Both the position numbers and the translations under genes were made by a program. Below the pieces are notes generated by a model. It saw only the letters and a program-made list of their open reading frames with translations. It was not told where the DNA came from and ran no database searches. DNA of 64,000 nucleotides from Falsiroseomonas sp051433165 (lineage in GTDB: Bacteria; Pseudomonadota; Alphaproteobacteria; Acetobacterales; Acetobacteraceae). Of this stretch, positions 18,707-27,149 are shown one piece after another (within the stretch, counting starts at the first letter, position 1; every line of letters starts with the position of its first letter). The DNA lies in assembly GCF_051433165.1 (NCBI RefSeq), contig NZ_JBHMFS010000024.1, positions 1 to 64,000 of the forward strand, in the 5' to 3' direction.

Positions 18707-19084
18707 TCAACGCGGCGCGCGCCGACGCTCATCAGGCTTCGGCACCTGCCGGCGTGACTTCCCGCGCACAGCGCGGAGCAACTGAGCGGCGGAGGGACGA
18801 TGCCGCAGGACGCGCCGCTCTCCCAGCAGGTAGAGCGCGCCGCCTTGAACGGTCAGGGTCAGCACACGCACCCGGCGCCCAGTGGCCAGCACGAATCCAG
18901 GGTCGCGAACATCGGTTAGGAACGACTCGTGCAGTAGCACGGCGTCCGCCTCCTAATGGCGAGCGGCCGCAGCGGTATCAGCGTCGCCGGTCATGAAAAC
19001 GACAACAAGGTCGGAATCAGCCGCAAGGATCGCGGAGACCGCATCCCTTAGCAGGCGAGGCAGGCCGCAGACGAGAAGTCGCAT
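18707..19084 (-). pseudogene. Response-regulator receiver-like gene broken by in-frame amber codon
   Basis: Starting at ATG 19084 the frame encodes MRLLVCGLPRLLRDAVSAIL, a receiver-domain N-terminus like that of NarL-type regulators. A TAG at 18953-18955 then interrupts it after AAARH. The same frame continues as EADAVLLHESFLTD and runs to 18707 through a receiver-like beta-alpha pattern. There is no C-terminal HTH, and the usual phospho-acceptor Asp position reads His (VLLHES). It is either a decayed paralogue of the intact regulator at 19.5-20.3 kb or two short peptides. Decay is more likely. Confidence 0.55.
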
Positions 19085-19531
19085 GGGCATGCGCAGACGC
19101 TTAACACTGCTGCACGATGTCGCCGATGGACCGGATCGCGCCCGAAAGGGGTAATGGACCATGCCTGATCACGTTTGTGCAGGCTGTTCCCCTGGCAGGA
19201 TGCTGAAATTCAGGCTGGCCGCTCGGCGCAGACTTGATTCGCTATCTTCGCTAAGCGGCAGTTGCGGCGATCGGAGGCGATCGGCCTAGCGCGCCGCACA
19301 TTTGACGGGAGTGTCGGGAATTCCGTGTACGGCCGGTCGGTTGAACGACACGGTCAGGGCATGGCGCGTGTGAAGCGGTCCAGGGAGCTTCAGACGCTGC
19401 AACCCGCCAGCCTCGCGATAGCACCATTAAGCCGCCCGCAGCGCCGACAGACATCGAACGCGACTGTGCCTCAAGTTCAACGAAGGCTACCCGCCGTCCG
19501 CGCGCTCCATTCGCCCTCATGAAGTTTTCCG
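19085..19531. other. Intergenic region, nothing recognised
   Basis: About 450 bp between the broken receiver gene and the intact response regulator. Both strands were read, and only short frames without family resemblance occur. Confidence 0.5.
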
Positions 19532-20272
19532 CTATGGAGCGGGCGCGATGGTGTCGGATGCGGCACTCCGACGCATGCGCGCCGCCGCTTCGCCGCGACC
19601 CTGTGCGTTCATCTTCTCCAGGATGTGGTGAACGTGATTTTTCACGGTCGGATGCCCGATCTCAAGCCGGCGCGCGATCTGCTTGTTGGAGAGGCCTTGG
19701 TCGACCAACAGGAGGATTTCGCGCTCACGCGGCGTTAGTCCCGATAAGGGTGCCGACGGCGTCGTCCTGTACGAGAGCTGAGCGATACGGGCGAACAGCA
19801 AGGCGGCGAGCTTCGGTGAACAGAACGCCTCGCCGCGCATCGCCCCATCGACGGCCGCGGTCAGCTCGGCAATGCCGCCTTCACGCCCAACATAGCCGCT
19901 CACGCCAGATTCTGCCCACCTAACGACATCAACCTGTTCGTTGGCGACAGCGAACACGATGATCCGCAACTCCGGCATGACCTTCAGGAGGATGCTTGGC
20001 AGATCGAGGCTTGCGTCGACGCTTGCATCCAGCAGCAGGACATCTGGGGCCAGGCTCTCGATCACGGTGGGCAAGTCCGCGGGATCAACCGTACCACTGA
20101 CGTCGATCAGTCCCCCTTGCGCCAGTGCTAGGGCGACGCCCTCGCGCAGCAGTCGGGTGTGACTGCACACCGCCACCCGCGTGCGTGACTGGGGAACGTT
20201 GCGCAACAACGCTGCACGCACAGATGCGGAGCATTCATGCGCAGTCTGATGACCAACAGTCGCGTGGACCAT
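19532..20272 (-). CDS. NarL/FixJ-family response regulator (LuxR-type HTH)
   Basis: A 246-residue two-domain regulator. The receiver (about residues 30-150) has the phospho-acceptor Asp in LAPDVLLLDASVD. A LuxR/GerE HTH follows near residues 170-230 (LTPREREILLLVDQGLSNKQIARRLEIGHPTVKNHVHHIL). No sensor kinase is adjacent, so it is an orphan here. The very end (RRSAASDTIAPAP) extends beyond the usual domain. It could control the large repeat protein at 14.9-18.5 kb, which is read in the same direction, but that is only proximity. Confidence 0.88.
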   Translation of the reverse strand: MVHATVGHQTAHECSASVRAALLRNVPQSRTRVAVCSHTRLLREGVALALAQGGLIDVSGTVDPADLPTVIESLAPDVLLLDASVDASLDLPSILLKVMPELRIIVFAVANEQVDVVRWAESGVSGYVGREGGIAELTAAVDGAMRGEAFCSPKLAALLFARIAQLSYRTTPSAPLSGLTPREREILLLVDQGLSNKQIARRLEIGHPTVKNHVHHILEKMNAQGRGEAAARMRRSAASDTIAPAP

Positions 20273-20454
20273 TTTCCGTTCCGTGGAATGTCACTGCGTG
20301 TCCATTGCCGCGCAGTTAGGTTGTAAAGCTAGCTCGTTCGCATCGGCGGAGCAATGAGATATTGCTGCGCGTTTTGCTGTGGCAAAATTTCATAAACTTG
20401 ATTGCGGCGTGATTGGAGGAGATACTGTTGTTCGCCAATAGGGCGTAAACTTAA

Positions 20455-20804
20455 CCTGATCATGGCGCTGCGCGGCCGTCCGGCGATGATCGTGAGTAAA
20501 ACCGGCACCGGGCTGGACTCCCATGCAATGCTGCGCAGGAAGCAGGAGCGTGGCGTCACCTGACATTGCACCACGTCGCGCCGGACAAGTTGCAGCAGAA
20601 CGTGTTCGTCGAGCGTTGCAACGGCCGGTTCCGCAGGAGTGCCTGAACGAGCACCTGTTCAGCAGCCTGCATGCGGCGCGCCAGATTTTCGAAACGTGGA
20701 GGGGCAACTACAACACGGCACGCCTACACCCATGCCTGAAGGCGGGCACCCCGGCCGCCTTGCCAATCCGTCCCGGCTCGGGGCAGATAATCAACAGGCT
20801 CTAA
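20455..20804 (+). pseudogene. IS3-family transposase (orfB) C-terminal remnant
   Basis: Three frames together give the end of an IS3-type DDE integrase. MALRGRPAMIVSKTGTGLDS corresponds to the second-Asp region (usually ...SDNGTE, here damaged). LQQNVFVERCNGRFR follows in the next frame, then CLNEHLFSSLHAARQIFETW and NYNTARLHPCL with the usual tail. Stops and frameshifts separate the parts and the N-terminal half is absent. It abuts the left end of the prophage region. Confidence 0.8.
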
Positions 20805-20956
20805 TCAGGAATGAGGGCACTCAGGGGGCAGGGTCACGCGCATACCGTGGCAGAGCAAACCCGCGGATGCCTCGGACGAACTTGATCGACAGGACCTTCC
20901 GTTTGCACCGACGCGCTTTGGCAGGCGTACGGAAGTGAGTATCAATACCTGCGCTG

Positions 20957-21439
20957 TTACCGAGAGGGGCAATGGAAGGGCTCAGGGATTCCGCTGCTAT
21001 CCGCATTGATCTCCTTGTGCGTATAGCGCCTCATTGCTCGGCTGGGTGGTAGCGACCACGAGGGGCCGTCTTGCTGCCGGTCCCACTCCACTGGAAACGG
21101 CTCCATGAGCCCCGGCAGTGTCATCCCCTCTGGCTGCTGCCCGTCGAGAATCGCCCCGACGATATCGGGGGACAACAGCGTCAGGCGCAGCAGGCGTGAG
21201 ACATAGGACGAGTTGATCTTCTCCGCCGCCGCCAGTTCGTCGATCGTGCCGTAGCGGCCCACCTCCATCATCCGCCGCCACCGGAACGCTCGGGCTACCG
21301 CCTTTACCAACGTGGTGTCCCCAGCCCACGCCGCCCGGTTCGTGGGGCCGGCAGGCGCGACCATCAGCTTCCGCCCGCCCCGCGGCTTCCGAACCGCCAG
21401 CGACACCCGCACGGTCAGCATCTGTGCGGCGCCGGTCAC
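20957..21439 (-). CDS. HTH accessory protein of the serine-recombinase module
   Basis: A 160-residue protein with a clear helix-turn-helix (GTIDELAAAEKINSSYVSRL) followed by a conserved LLSPDIVGAILDGQQP element. Such proteins regularly follow the recombinase in alphaproteobacterial elements. GTG 21439 overlaps the recombinase stop (GTGA), so the two are translationally coupled. It is probably a DNA-binding helper or directionality factor. It has also been compared with ParB/KorB-like HTHs. The last 25 residues look unrelated, perhaps because the original 3' end was replaced. Confidence 0.75.
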   Translation of the reverse strand: MTGAAQMLTVRVSLAVRKPRGGRKLMVAPAGPTNRAAWAGDTTLVKAVARAFRWRRMMEVGRYGTIDELAAAEKINSSYVSRLLRLTLLSPDIVGAILDGQQPEGMTLPGLMEPFPVEWDRQQDGPSWSLPPSRAMRRYTHKEINADSSGIPEPFHCPSR

Positions 21440-22788
21440 GCTGCCGCCCTCGCCGAATCGGCTGGCGGCGCAGCCAGGTCCCGCGCCAGGCTAGCCAACC
21501 CCTCCAGCGTCAGCCGCACGTCAGCGCCGCCCGGCCCGATGTCCACCCGGTCGACCAGGAGGCGGATGATCCGCGCTTGCTCCGCAGGGAAAAGCTCCTC
21601 CCACAGCGGGTCCAGCCGCTCCAGCGCCAGCCGCGCCTCGTCCTCGGTCATGTCGGGCGCCGAGGCCCGTGCCGCGCGCCAAGCCCCAAGCACCACCTCC
21701 GGCTGGCGCAGCAGCCCCCGAACCTGCGCGATGACCGCACCCTCGATCTCCGCGGCGGAAATGCGCGCGATGGCCGGCCCGTCCGCGGCACTGCCCTTCA
21801 GCACCGACTGGCTCACATAGTAGCGGTACTGCTGACCGCGCCGGCCCCGCGCGTGGGTGGGCGACATCGCGCGGCCGTCGCTGCCGAAGATCAGCCCGCG
21901 CAGCAGCGACGGCGTCTGGCAACGCGTGCGGTTGGCGCGCGTCCGCGGGCTGATCGTCAGCAGGGCGTGCGCGGCGTCCCACATCGCCTGCGGCACGATG
22001 GCGGCATGCTCCCCGGGGTGGGACTTCCCCTTGTGCATCGCCTCGCCGAGATAGGTCCGATTGCTCAGCACGCGATAGACATCGCTCTTGGTGAAGGCGC
22101 GGCCGCGCTTCGTTGTCGCGCCCTCGGCGCGCAAGGCCTGTACCAGCCTCGTGCCAGATTCCGTCTCGACGAAGCCCTCGAAGATCCGGCGCACCAGCGC
22201 GGCCTCGGCTTCGTTCACCAGCAACTTCCGATCCCGCGCGTCGTAGCCGAGCGGCACGAAACCACCCATCCAGATCCCGCGTGCCCGCGAGGCCGCAACC
22301 TTGTCGCGGATGCGCTCGCCAATTAATTCACGCTCATACTGTGCAAAGCTGAGCAGGATGTTCAGCGTCAGCCGCCCCATGCTGGTCGTCGTATTGAACG
22401 ACTGCGTCACCGAGACGAAGGTCACGCTGTTCGCGTCAAACACCTCCACCAGCTTGGCGAAGTCCATCAACGCGCGCGACAGCCGATCGATCTTGTAGAC
22501 CACCACCACGTCGATGAGGCCGCGCTCGATATCGCCCAGGAGCCGCCGCAGCGCCGGCCGTTCCAGCGTGCCGCCAGACACGCCGCCGTCGTCGTAGCGA
22601 TCGCGCACCAGCACCCAGCCCTCCGACCGTTGGCTGGTGATGTAGGCCTCACACGCCTCGCGCTGGGCGTCGAGCGAGTTGAACTCCATGTCGAGCCCCT
22701 CCTCGCTCGACTTGCGCGTATACACGGCGGCGCGGATCTTCCTGACCGTGGCTGGCATCGCGGCCTCGGCAGTTTGCTTGCGCTTCAT
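21436..22788 (-). CDS. Large serine recombinase (phage-type integrase)
   Basis: A 450-residue serine recombinase. The N-terminal resolvase domain begins with AAVYTRKSSEEG (nucleophile Ser near residue 27), then DDGGVSGGTLERPALRRLL and VYKIDRLSRAL. The recombinase domain follows (VPLGYDARDRKLLVNEAEA). A C-terminal region lacks the Cys-x-x-Cys zinc ribbon of phiC31-like enzymes. It overlaps its neighbours on both sides by 4 bp (ATGA, GTGA), so the four-gene unit 23482-20957 is one operon. It is probably the enzyme that integrated the prophage. Confidence 0.92.
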   Translation of the reverse strand: MKRKQTAEAAMPATVRKIRAAVYTRKSSEEGLDMEFNSLDAQREACEAYITSQRSEGWVLVRDRYDDGGVSGGTLERPALRRLLGDIERGLIDVVVVYKIDRLSRALMDFAKLVEVFDANSVTFVSVTQSFNTTTSMGRLTLNILLSFAQYERELIGERIRDKVAASRARGIWMGGFVPLGYDARDRKLLVNEAEAALVRRIFEGFVETESGTRLVQALRAEGATTKRGRAFTKSDVYRVLSNRTYLGEAMHKGKSHPGEHAAIVPQAMWDAAHALLTISPRTRANRTRCQTPSLLRGLIFGSDGRAMSPTHARGRRGQQYRYYVSQSVLKGSAADGPAIARISAAEIEGAVIAQVRGLLRQPEVVLGAWRAARASAPDMTEDEARLALERLDPLWEELFPAEQARIIRLLVDRVDIGPGGADVRLTLEGLASLARDLAAPPADSARAAA

Positions 22789-23282
22789 GCCGTGCCCCTC
22801 CGGTTCTTGAGGCCAAAGAACAGCCAGCCATTCCAGCGCGTGCCGGTGATGGCGCGCGCGATGGAGGACAGCGACTGGTAGGGGCGGCCCTGATACTCAT
22901 AGCCGTCGTGCAGCACGGTGACGCTGTGCTCGACGCCCTGGTACTCGCGGATCAACCGCGTCCCCGCGATCGGCTTGTCGTCGCCGCGGATGCGCCGCAG
23001 GATGGGATTGCCGCCGTCGAGTTGTTCCCCCAACGCTTCGAGGCGCTGGATGGTCTCTGGCTTCAGGCCGCCATAGGCCAGTTCCTGGATGCGGTAGGCC
23101 AGGCGGCTCTCCAGGAAGCGTCGGTTGTAGGGCGGCGGTTCGGCCACGAAGAGTTCCCGCCATTGCTGCTTGAGGTCCGGCGTGCCGGTGGTCTTCAGGG
23201 CAGCGAGCCGCCCGAGCACGTCGGCCGGCGGGATGGTCGGCGCCGGCGGGGTGTCGGCTTTGGATTTGGTGGCGCGTGTCAT
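22785..23282 (-). CDS. DUF2924 family protein
   Basis: A 165-residue basic protein with the DUF2924 layout: LKQQWRELFVAEPPPYNRRF, then LESRLAYRIQELAYGGL, and the C-terminal GYEYQGRPYQSLSSIARAIT and WNGWLFFGL segments. The C-terminal block resembles small DNA-binding 'RAMA-like' folds. It is nearly always next to serine recombinases of this type, so a role in recombination or its control is likely. It overlaps the recombinase start by 4 bp. Confidence 0.88.
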   Translation of the reverse strand: MTRATKSKADTPPAPTIPPADVLGRLAALKTTGTPDLKQQWRELFVAEPPPYNRRFLESRLAYRIQELAYGGLKPETIQRLEALGEQLDGGNPILRRIRGDDKPIAGTRLIREYQGVEHSVTVLHDGYEYQGRPYQSLSSIARAITGTRWNGWLFFGLKNRRGTA

Positions 23283-23482
23283 GCGGGTCTCCGGTTGGTC
23301 CGGTTCGCATCCACGCGCTGGGGTGCCAGGAAGTGTAGGGCACTCTCTCCACGGTCAGCAGCCTCGCGTGCAGCTTCCTCGGCAGCGCGGCTGCGCAGCC
23401 GCAGCAGCCCCGTAGCGAGGATGCTGCACAACTCACGGAGGTGCGGCGGGAGGTGGGAATTGGCATGGCTCGGCAGGGGCAT
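23279..23482 (-). CDS. Small conserved protein of the recombinase module
   Basis: A 67-residue protein (MPLPSHANSHLPPHLRELCS, then LATGLLRLRSRAAEEAAREA). It has an amphipathic helix and overlaps the DUF2924 gene by ATGA. Small proteins with the LPPHLRELC pattern are common at this place in alphaproteobacterial elements. The function is unknown. Confidence 0.65.
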   Translation of the reverse strand: MPLPSHANSHLPPHLRELCSILATGLLRLRSRAAEEAAREAADRGESALHFLAPQRVDANRTNRRPA

Positions 23483-23514
23483 CGGGATCCAACACGCATT
23501 GTCCTGCCTATCCT

Positions 23515-24273
23515 CTACGGTTTGGTGCGCCGCATTTTCTCAGGCGCCTTCTCCCTCAACACGTCGTGGACGCTGCGCAACGCCGATGGCCTGCCGACGT
23601 CCGGTTTAATGCGCGACCAAAAGCGGCTGATCCGCCGCTCGATCGAGCTGTCGCATGGCACATTGTCAGGGCCCAGCGTCTTCGCGAACCAGTCGCGCAT
23701 CTTCCGAACCAGCTCCGCCTGCGTCTCTGGCACGCCCTCATCATTGACGATGACAACCATCTCGCACAGGCCGCCCTCCCAATCGTACTTGAAGGGCGCG
23801 CCTCGGCCGCGACCACCACGGTTGGAGGGGCTGCTCACCGGCGCATCCAGGGACGGTAGCGTCGCCTGCGCCGCCTCAAAACGTTCGATCTCAGCATGCC
23901 GCACAACAAGGATCGCCCGATTTACCAGGATCTGCGCCCGTTCATCGGTGTCGCTGAGCGGCTCCAGCAATTCCCCAGCCGGTGACAGAAACCGCGCTAC
24001 GGGCGTCTCGGTACCTTCAAGGACGGCGAAGGCATCGATGCGGTGCAGATCAATGGTGCCGACGTGCCAGCGCTTACCGCAGGGGACATGAAAGGGCTTG
24101 CCATCTGCATCGTGCTCGATGTCGCTCACTGAGAACGGCAGCGCCGCGACGGGGATGGAGAGCAAGAGCTCGCCCTCCAGCGCATAGGCAGCGATGTCTC
24201 CGACGCTCAGTGACCAGCGCTCGCACAACTCCGACAGCGCGTAGTAGGGCTTCCGCGAAATCACACGTGCCAT
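23515..24273 (-). CDS. Hypothetical protein next to the phage switch
   Basis: A 251-residue soluble protein. It begins MARVISRKPYYALSELCERW and looks like a DNA-binding HTH adaptor (SLSVGDIAAYALEGELLLSI) in the first 45 residues. The C-terminal part (ETQAELVRKMRDWFAKTLGP, SSIERRISRFWSRIKP) resembles a second small helical DNA-binding region. A low-complexity linker with RGGRGRG lies between. It follows the XRE/ImmA pair in the same direction, only four bases after the XRE stop. It may act as a regulator. I do not recognise a named family. Confidence 0.65.
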   Translation of the reverse strand: MARVISRKPYYALSELCERWSLSVGDIAAYALEGELLLSIPVAALPFSVSDIEHDADGKPFHVPCGKRWHVGTIDLHRIDAFAVLEGTETPVARFLSPAGELLEPLSDTDERAQILVNRAILVVRHAEIERFEAAQATLPSLDAPVSSPSNRGGRGRGAPFKYDWEGGLCEMVVIVNDEGVPETQAELVRKMRDWFAKTLGPDNVPCDSSIERRISRFWSRIKPDVGRPSALRSVHDVLREKAPEKMRRTKP

Positions 24274-24277
24274 GATG

Positions 24278-24559
24278 TTACCTTTCTCCGATCGAGCGCA
24301 GTCGCCGGTAGGCCCGCACGACCTTCTCCATGTCATTACGCATGTCAGGCGGCAGGCGCTGGGCTTTCACAAAGAGGTCGTCCATCTGCAGCCCGAGAAT
24401 GGCGGCCGCGCGCTCGATGAGCTGATCCCGCGGCGGACTCTCCAACTCCCGCTCGATGCGCGACAGGTAGGGCGCGGAAATACCCAGCCGCTCCGACATG
24501 TCGACGAGACCGATACCGAGCGCGATACGCCGATCCCTGATGACGGGCCCGAAACTCAC
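24278..24559 (-). CDS. XRE-family transcriptional regulator
   Basis: A 93-residue Cro/C1-type protein: IRDRRIALGIGLVDMSERLG-ISAPYLSRIERELESPP forms the HTH, followed by AAILGLQMDDLFVKAQRLPP. GTG 24559 overlaps the stop of the upstream ImmA-like gene (GTGA). An XRE repressor with an ImmA-type protease is the standard induction switch of many mobile elements: the protease cleaves the repressor and frees the promoters. It probably binds the inverted repeats at 25386-25499. Confidence 0.88.
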   Translation of the reverse strand: MSFGPVIRDRRIALGIGLVDMSERLGISAPYLSRIERELESPPRDQLIERAAAILGLQMDDLFVKAQRLPPDMRNDMEKVVRAYRRLRSIGER

Positions 24560-25287
24560 CGAGAGTCTCCCCCGAAAAGGCGGTAGCGACGCAGACGCAC
24601 CTCGATGAATCGGTCCGAAACCCCGAAATCGCCTGCAAGCGCCGCGATGACGCCAGCGAGAGCCTCCGGCGGTGTCGTGGCGGGGAGCACCCGGCACCCA
24701 GGCCGACCGCGATGTGGCGCATGCGTCATCGGCAGCCGCTCGCTGCGTGCCCTTGCCACAAGCCGCAGATGCAATGGGTGTGGCGGCACCAACAGCGCGC
24801 CCATGAACTCGTTGGCGCGCCTCTCCGACCGCGCTGTGGCGCCGTCCAGGCAATTCGGCCCCGCCGTCACAGACCGGTATCGCCGGGTGGGTTCCGCAAC
24901 AGCGGGCGGCACGTCGAACACGATGTGGCCGAGCTCGTGCGCAACCGTGCTCAGCTCGAGGTCAGGGCGATTGGCGATCATCACGCCGTTGACGGACACC
25001 AGGGCCAGGCCCGGTGCGGAGGGATCCGTTTCACAGATGCCGAGCACCTGCCGGCCCGAAGCATCATGCACGTGCTGCGAGAAATCCCAGTTCGATGCGA
25101 TTTGGCGGCCATTCACCTCCAGCCGGCTGGCGGCAGCGACCAGGGCGCGGGCGCTCAGCGCCCATGGCGAGCCGCTTTCGACGACCGCCTGGCGCACGCT
25201 GGCTGCGACGGCCCAGAGGGCCTCGGAAAAAAGGGGCTGCGGCGCGCCCGTGGCGGCGTGGTGTGGATAGGTCAGGGCGAGGGTCAT
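24556..25287 (-). CDS. ImmA/IrrE-family metallopeptidase
   Basis: A 243-residue protein with the zinc-binding HELGH motif at residues 117-121 (STVAHELGHIVFD) and a third ligand candidate Glu in RRANEFMGALLVP. ImmA/IrrE enzymes cut their cognate XRE repressor. The overlapping XRE gene right downstream fits. The C-terminal 60 residues (GVIAALAGDFGVSDRFIEVR) look like a substrate-recognition helix bundle. ATG 25287 is chosen; ATG 25314 upstream is possible. Confidence 0.88.
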   Translation of the reverse strand: MTLALTYPHHAATGAPQPLFSEALWAVAASVRQAVVESGSPWALSARALVAAASRLEVNGRQIASNWDFSQHVHDASGRQVLGICETDPSAPGLALVSVNGVMIANRPDLELSTVAHELGHIVFDVPPAVAEPTRRYRSVTAGPNCLDGATARSERRANEFMGALLVPPHPLHLRLVARARSERLPMTHAPHRGRPGCRVLPATTPPEALAGVIAALAGDFGVSDRFIEVRLRRYRLFGGDSR

Positions 25288-25385
25288 CGGCGGGCGGCTC
25301 CGTGAGTTATGCATCAGCGCAAGGACGAGTGTTCCTCATACGTTCTCGCCGCCGACGGAGTCCAGCGCGACGATAACGGCTTGGT

Positions 25386-25499
25386 CAATAATTCCGCAGA
25401 CCGTTGTCCAACACGTCGAAGGAGAAATCTGAAGCCTCTGAAACCATTGTATTCACGCCATTCCAACAATTCCGCGGAATTATTGCCCAGGAATTGTTG
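25386..25499. promoter_or_regulatory. Operator cluster between divergent phage transcripts
   Basis: In an AT-richer divergent region lies a perfect 14-base palindrome, AATTCCGCGGAATT (25468-25481). The half-site CAATAATTCCGC (25386-25397) is repeated inverted at 25474-25485. A further inverted pair is CAACAATTCC (25464-25473) and GGAATTGTTG (25490-25499). This is the expected place for the XRE repressor to hold both the leftward (ImmA/XRE) and rightward (sigma-like gene onward) promoters. Confidence 0.65.
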
Positions 25500-25578
25500 C
25501 CTTTGTTGTTCTCTTGGGTGAGCCCAACCGTGGTTCGGTCCCGTCGTCGCAGCACCCCACCCGACGACGGAGACCATC

Positions 25579-26166
25579 ATGGATACGCAAGGCTCACCAA
25601 GCCCCTGCCAGGCCGCTGCCTGGGACCCAAACCGGCTCGCCGCCGGCCTCGCCATCGCCCGACGCTATGCCCAGCGCGGCGCGCGCCGGCTCAACCTGCC
25701 GCACACCGATCGCGACGACCTGAGCCAGAACATCCTCGTGGTGCTGCTGGAGCGCAGCGCGCGGTTCGATCCCGACCGGGCGAACTGGGACGCATTCGCG
25801 ACGGTGCTCGCCCAGCACGCGGTCACTGACTGCGTCCGCGCCAGGCGAGGCGGTGCACGCCCCGTTTTTGTCGACATCGACCTGGACAGCTTTCCGACTG
25901 GCGCCTCCGCCACGCAGTTCGAACAAATCGATCCTGATGTCGCGCTCGACCTGGCGCGCGTTGGCGCGGACATGCCCCCGCACTCCTGCGATTTGCTCGA
26001 CCTGATCTGCGCGACCGCCGACGTGGCCGAGGCGCAACGGCATGCGCGGCAGTCCAGCGCGACCTTCTACCGGGCGTTGGGCGAATTGCGCTGCTGGCTG
26101 CACGCCGGCGGGCTGCGACCGCCGGCCCCGACATCGGTGCGCGCATCGAGCATCGGCACCCCCTGA
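25579..26166 (+). CDS. Sigma-70-family-like (ECF) regulator of the prophage
   Basis: A 195-residue protein whose residues 20-95 fit sigma region 2 (ARRYAQRGARRLNLPHTDRD, DLSQNILVVLLERSARFDPD, FATVLAQHAVTDCVRARRGG). A shorter C-terminal part (DVAEAQRHARQSSATFYRAL) could be region 4 HTH. It is the first gene rightward of the operator cluster and starts with the GGAGACCATC leader shared by several prophage genes. It may direct RNA polymerase to phage promoters after induction. Confidence 0.7.
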   Translation: MDTQGSPSPCQAAAWDPNRLAAGLAIARRYAQRGARRLNLPHTDRDDLSQNILVVLLERSARFDPDRANWDAFATVLAQHAVTDCVRARRGGARPVFVDIDLDSFPTGASATQFEQIDPDVALDLARVGADMPPHSCDLLDLICATADVAEAQRHARQSSATFYRALGELRCWLHAGGLRPPAPTSVRASSIGTP

Positions 26167-26232
26167 GAAAAATCTGCATCCCAATCCGTAGAGAGAAGAT
26201 GCCGAACCATGTGCAGAAAGGAACCTACCTCA

Positions 26233-26607
26233 ATGCGTCTCGTGCGCCCCATCCCCGACGCCGCGATGCCGTACACGCCGCGGCCCGACGTCGTGACGAC
26301 AGAGAACGCGCTGTGTGATCGGCTGGCTGACGCCCTGCCCGGCACGGTCATCATCTACCACGTCGGCATGCTGGCGCGTGATCGTGACCGGTTGGCCACA
26401 ATGCTGACGCCAGAGCGTAGAGATGAGCTGAACGCAGTTGCCTCGCGTGCCTGGCGCTTTGCGGCGGCGGGTTGGGCAGACCTGGTGCAGCGCCGCTACG
26501 GCGATGGGTGCTTCGCCTACCTGCTGGTGGTTCGCCGTCGCCCACTCAGCGCCCGCAGCACCCGCGCACTGACAGCACCGTCGCTGCTGATGGCGGAGGC
26601 GGCGTGA
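26233..26607 (+). CDS. Hypothetical protein, early phage operon
   Basis: A 124-residue protein (MRLVRPIPDAAMPYTPRPDV) with a central segment VIIYHVGMLARDRDRLATML and WADLVQRRYGDGCFAYLLVV. The second resembles a small winged-helix fold. AAAGGA precedes ATG 26233; an upstream ATG (26209) is an alternative. It ends in a GTGA overlap with the next gene, so it belongs to the rightward early operon. The function is unknown. Confidence 0.6.
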   Translation: MRLVRPIPDAAMPYTPRPDVVTTENALCDRLADALPGTVIIYHVGMLARDRDRLATMLTPERRDELNAVASRAWRFAAAGWADLVQRRYGDGCFAYLLVVRRRPLSARSTRALTAPSLLMAEAA

Positions 26608-27149
26608 TAGACATGCTTTTCAGCAACCGTCCTACCCTCGACGCCGCACGCCGCATGCCGGTGGCAGAGCTTCTCGGGCTGCCGCCCGAGCATCTTGCTC
26701 TCCTACAGGAGGATGCCCGCAGCGCGCTGGATGCAGCCAACCGCATGCGGGACTGGATCGAGGGCACCATTGCCCTGCGATATGAACAGCGCGCCGTCGG
26801 CGCCCGCACTGCGGCGGGCAAGGACACCGGCACCGTCCGCTTCCAGGATGGCGTGGTGGAGGTCGTCGTCGATCTCCCCAAGCGGGTGGAGTGGGATCAG
26901 CCGCGCCTCGCGGCGCTGTCGGACCAGATCCGCGCTGGTGGGGAGGATCCGGGCCAGTACGTCGAGGTCAGTTTCAAGGTCTCGGAGCGGGCCTACACCG
27001 GCTGGCCGGAGCGCATCCGTGTCGCTTTCGAGCCGGCCCGCACGGTGCGCACCGGCAAGCCGAGCTATCGCCTCGCTATCCTGTCCGAGACCGCGCTGCG
27101 CGACAGCCCGCACGGTCCCGGCATCCTGCCAGCACGGGGAGGCCGCTGA
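26604..27149 (+). CDS. Hypothetical protein, early phage operon
   Basis: A 181-residue protein with a helical N-terminus (LFSNRPTLDAARRMPVAELL) and a beta-rich middle (GTVRFQDGVVEVVVDLPKRV, YVEVSFKVSERAYTGWPERI). It overlaps both neighbours (GTGA at its start, TGATG at its end) and lies directly before the Sak4-like gene. It is therefore likely part of the recombination unit. GGAGG is 4 bases before GTG 26604; ATG 26613 is also possible. No family is recognised. Confidence 0.65.
   Translation: MIDMLFSNRPTLDAARRMPVAELLGLPPEHLALLQEDARSALDAANRMRDWIEGTIALRYEQRAVGARTAAGKDTGTVRFQDGVVEVVVDLPKRVEWDQPRLAALSDQIRAGGEDPGQYVEVSFKVSERAYTGWPERIRVAFEPARTVRTGKPSYRLAILSETALRDSPHGPGILPARGGR

Noticed and set aside
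18610..18996. Plus-strand frame with a signal-peptide-like start (MDQSIRIQGYSG)
   Set aside because: After about 40 codons it becomes arginine/alanine-rich noise antisense to the receiver-like pseudogene.
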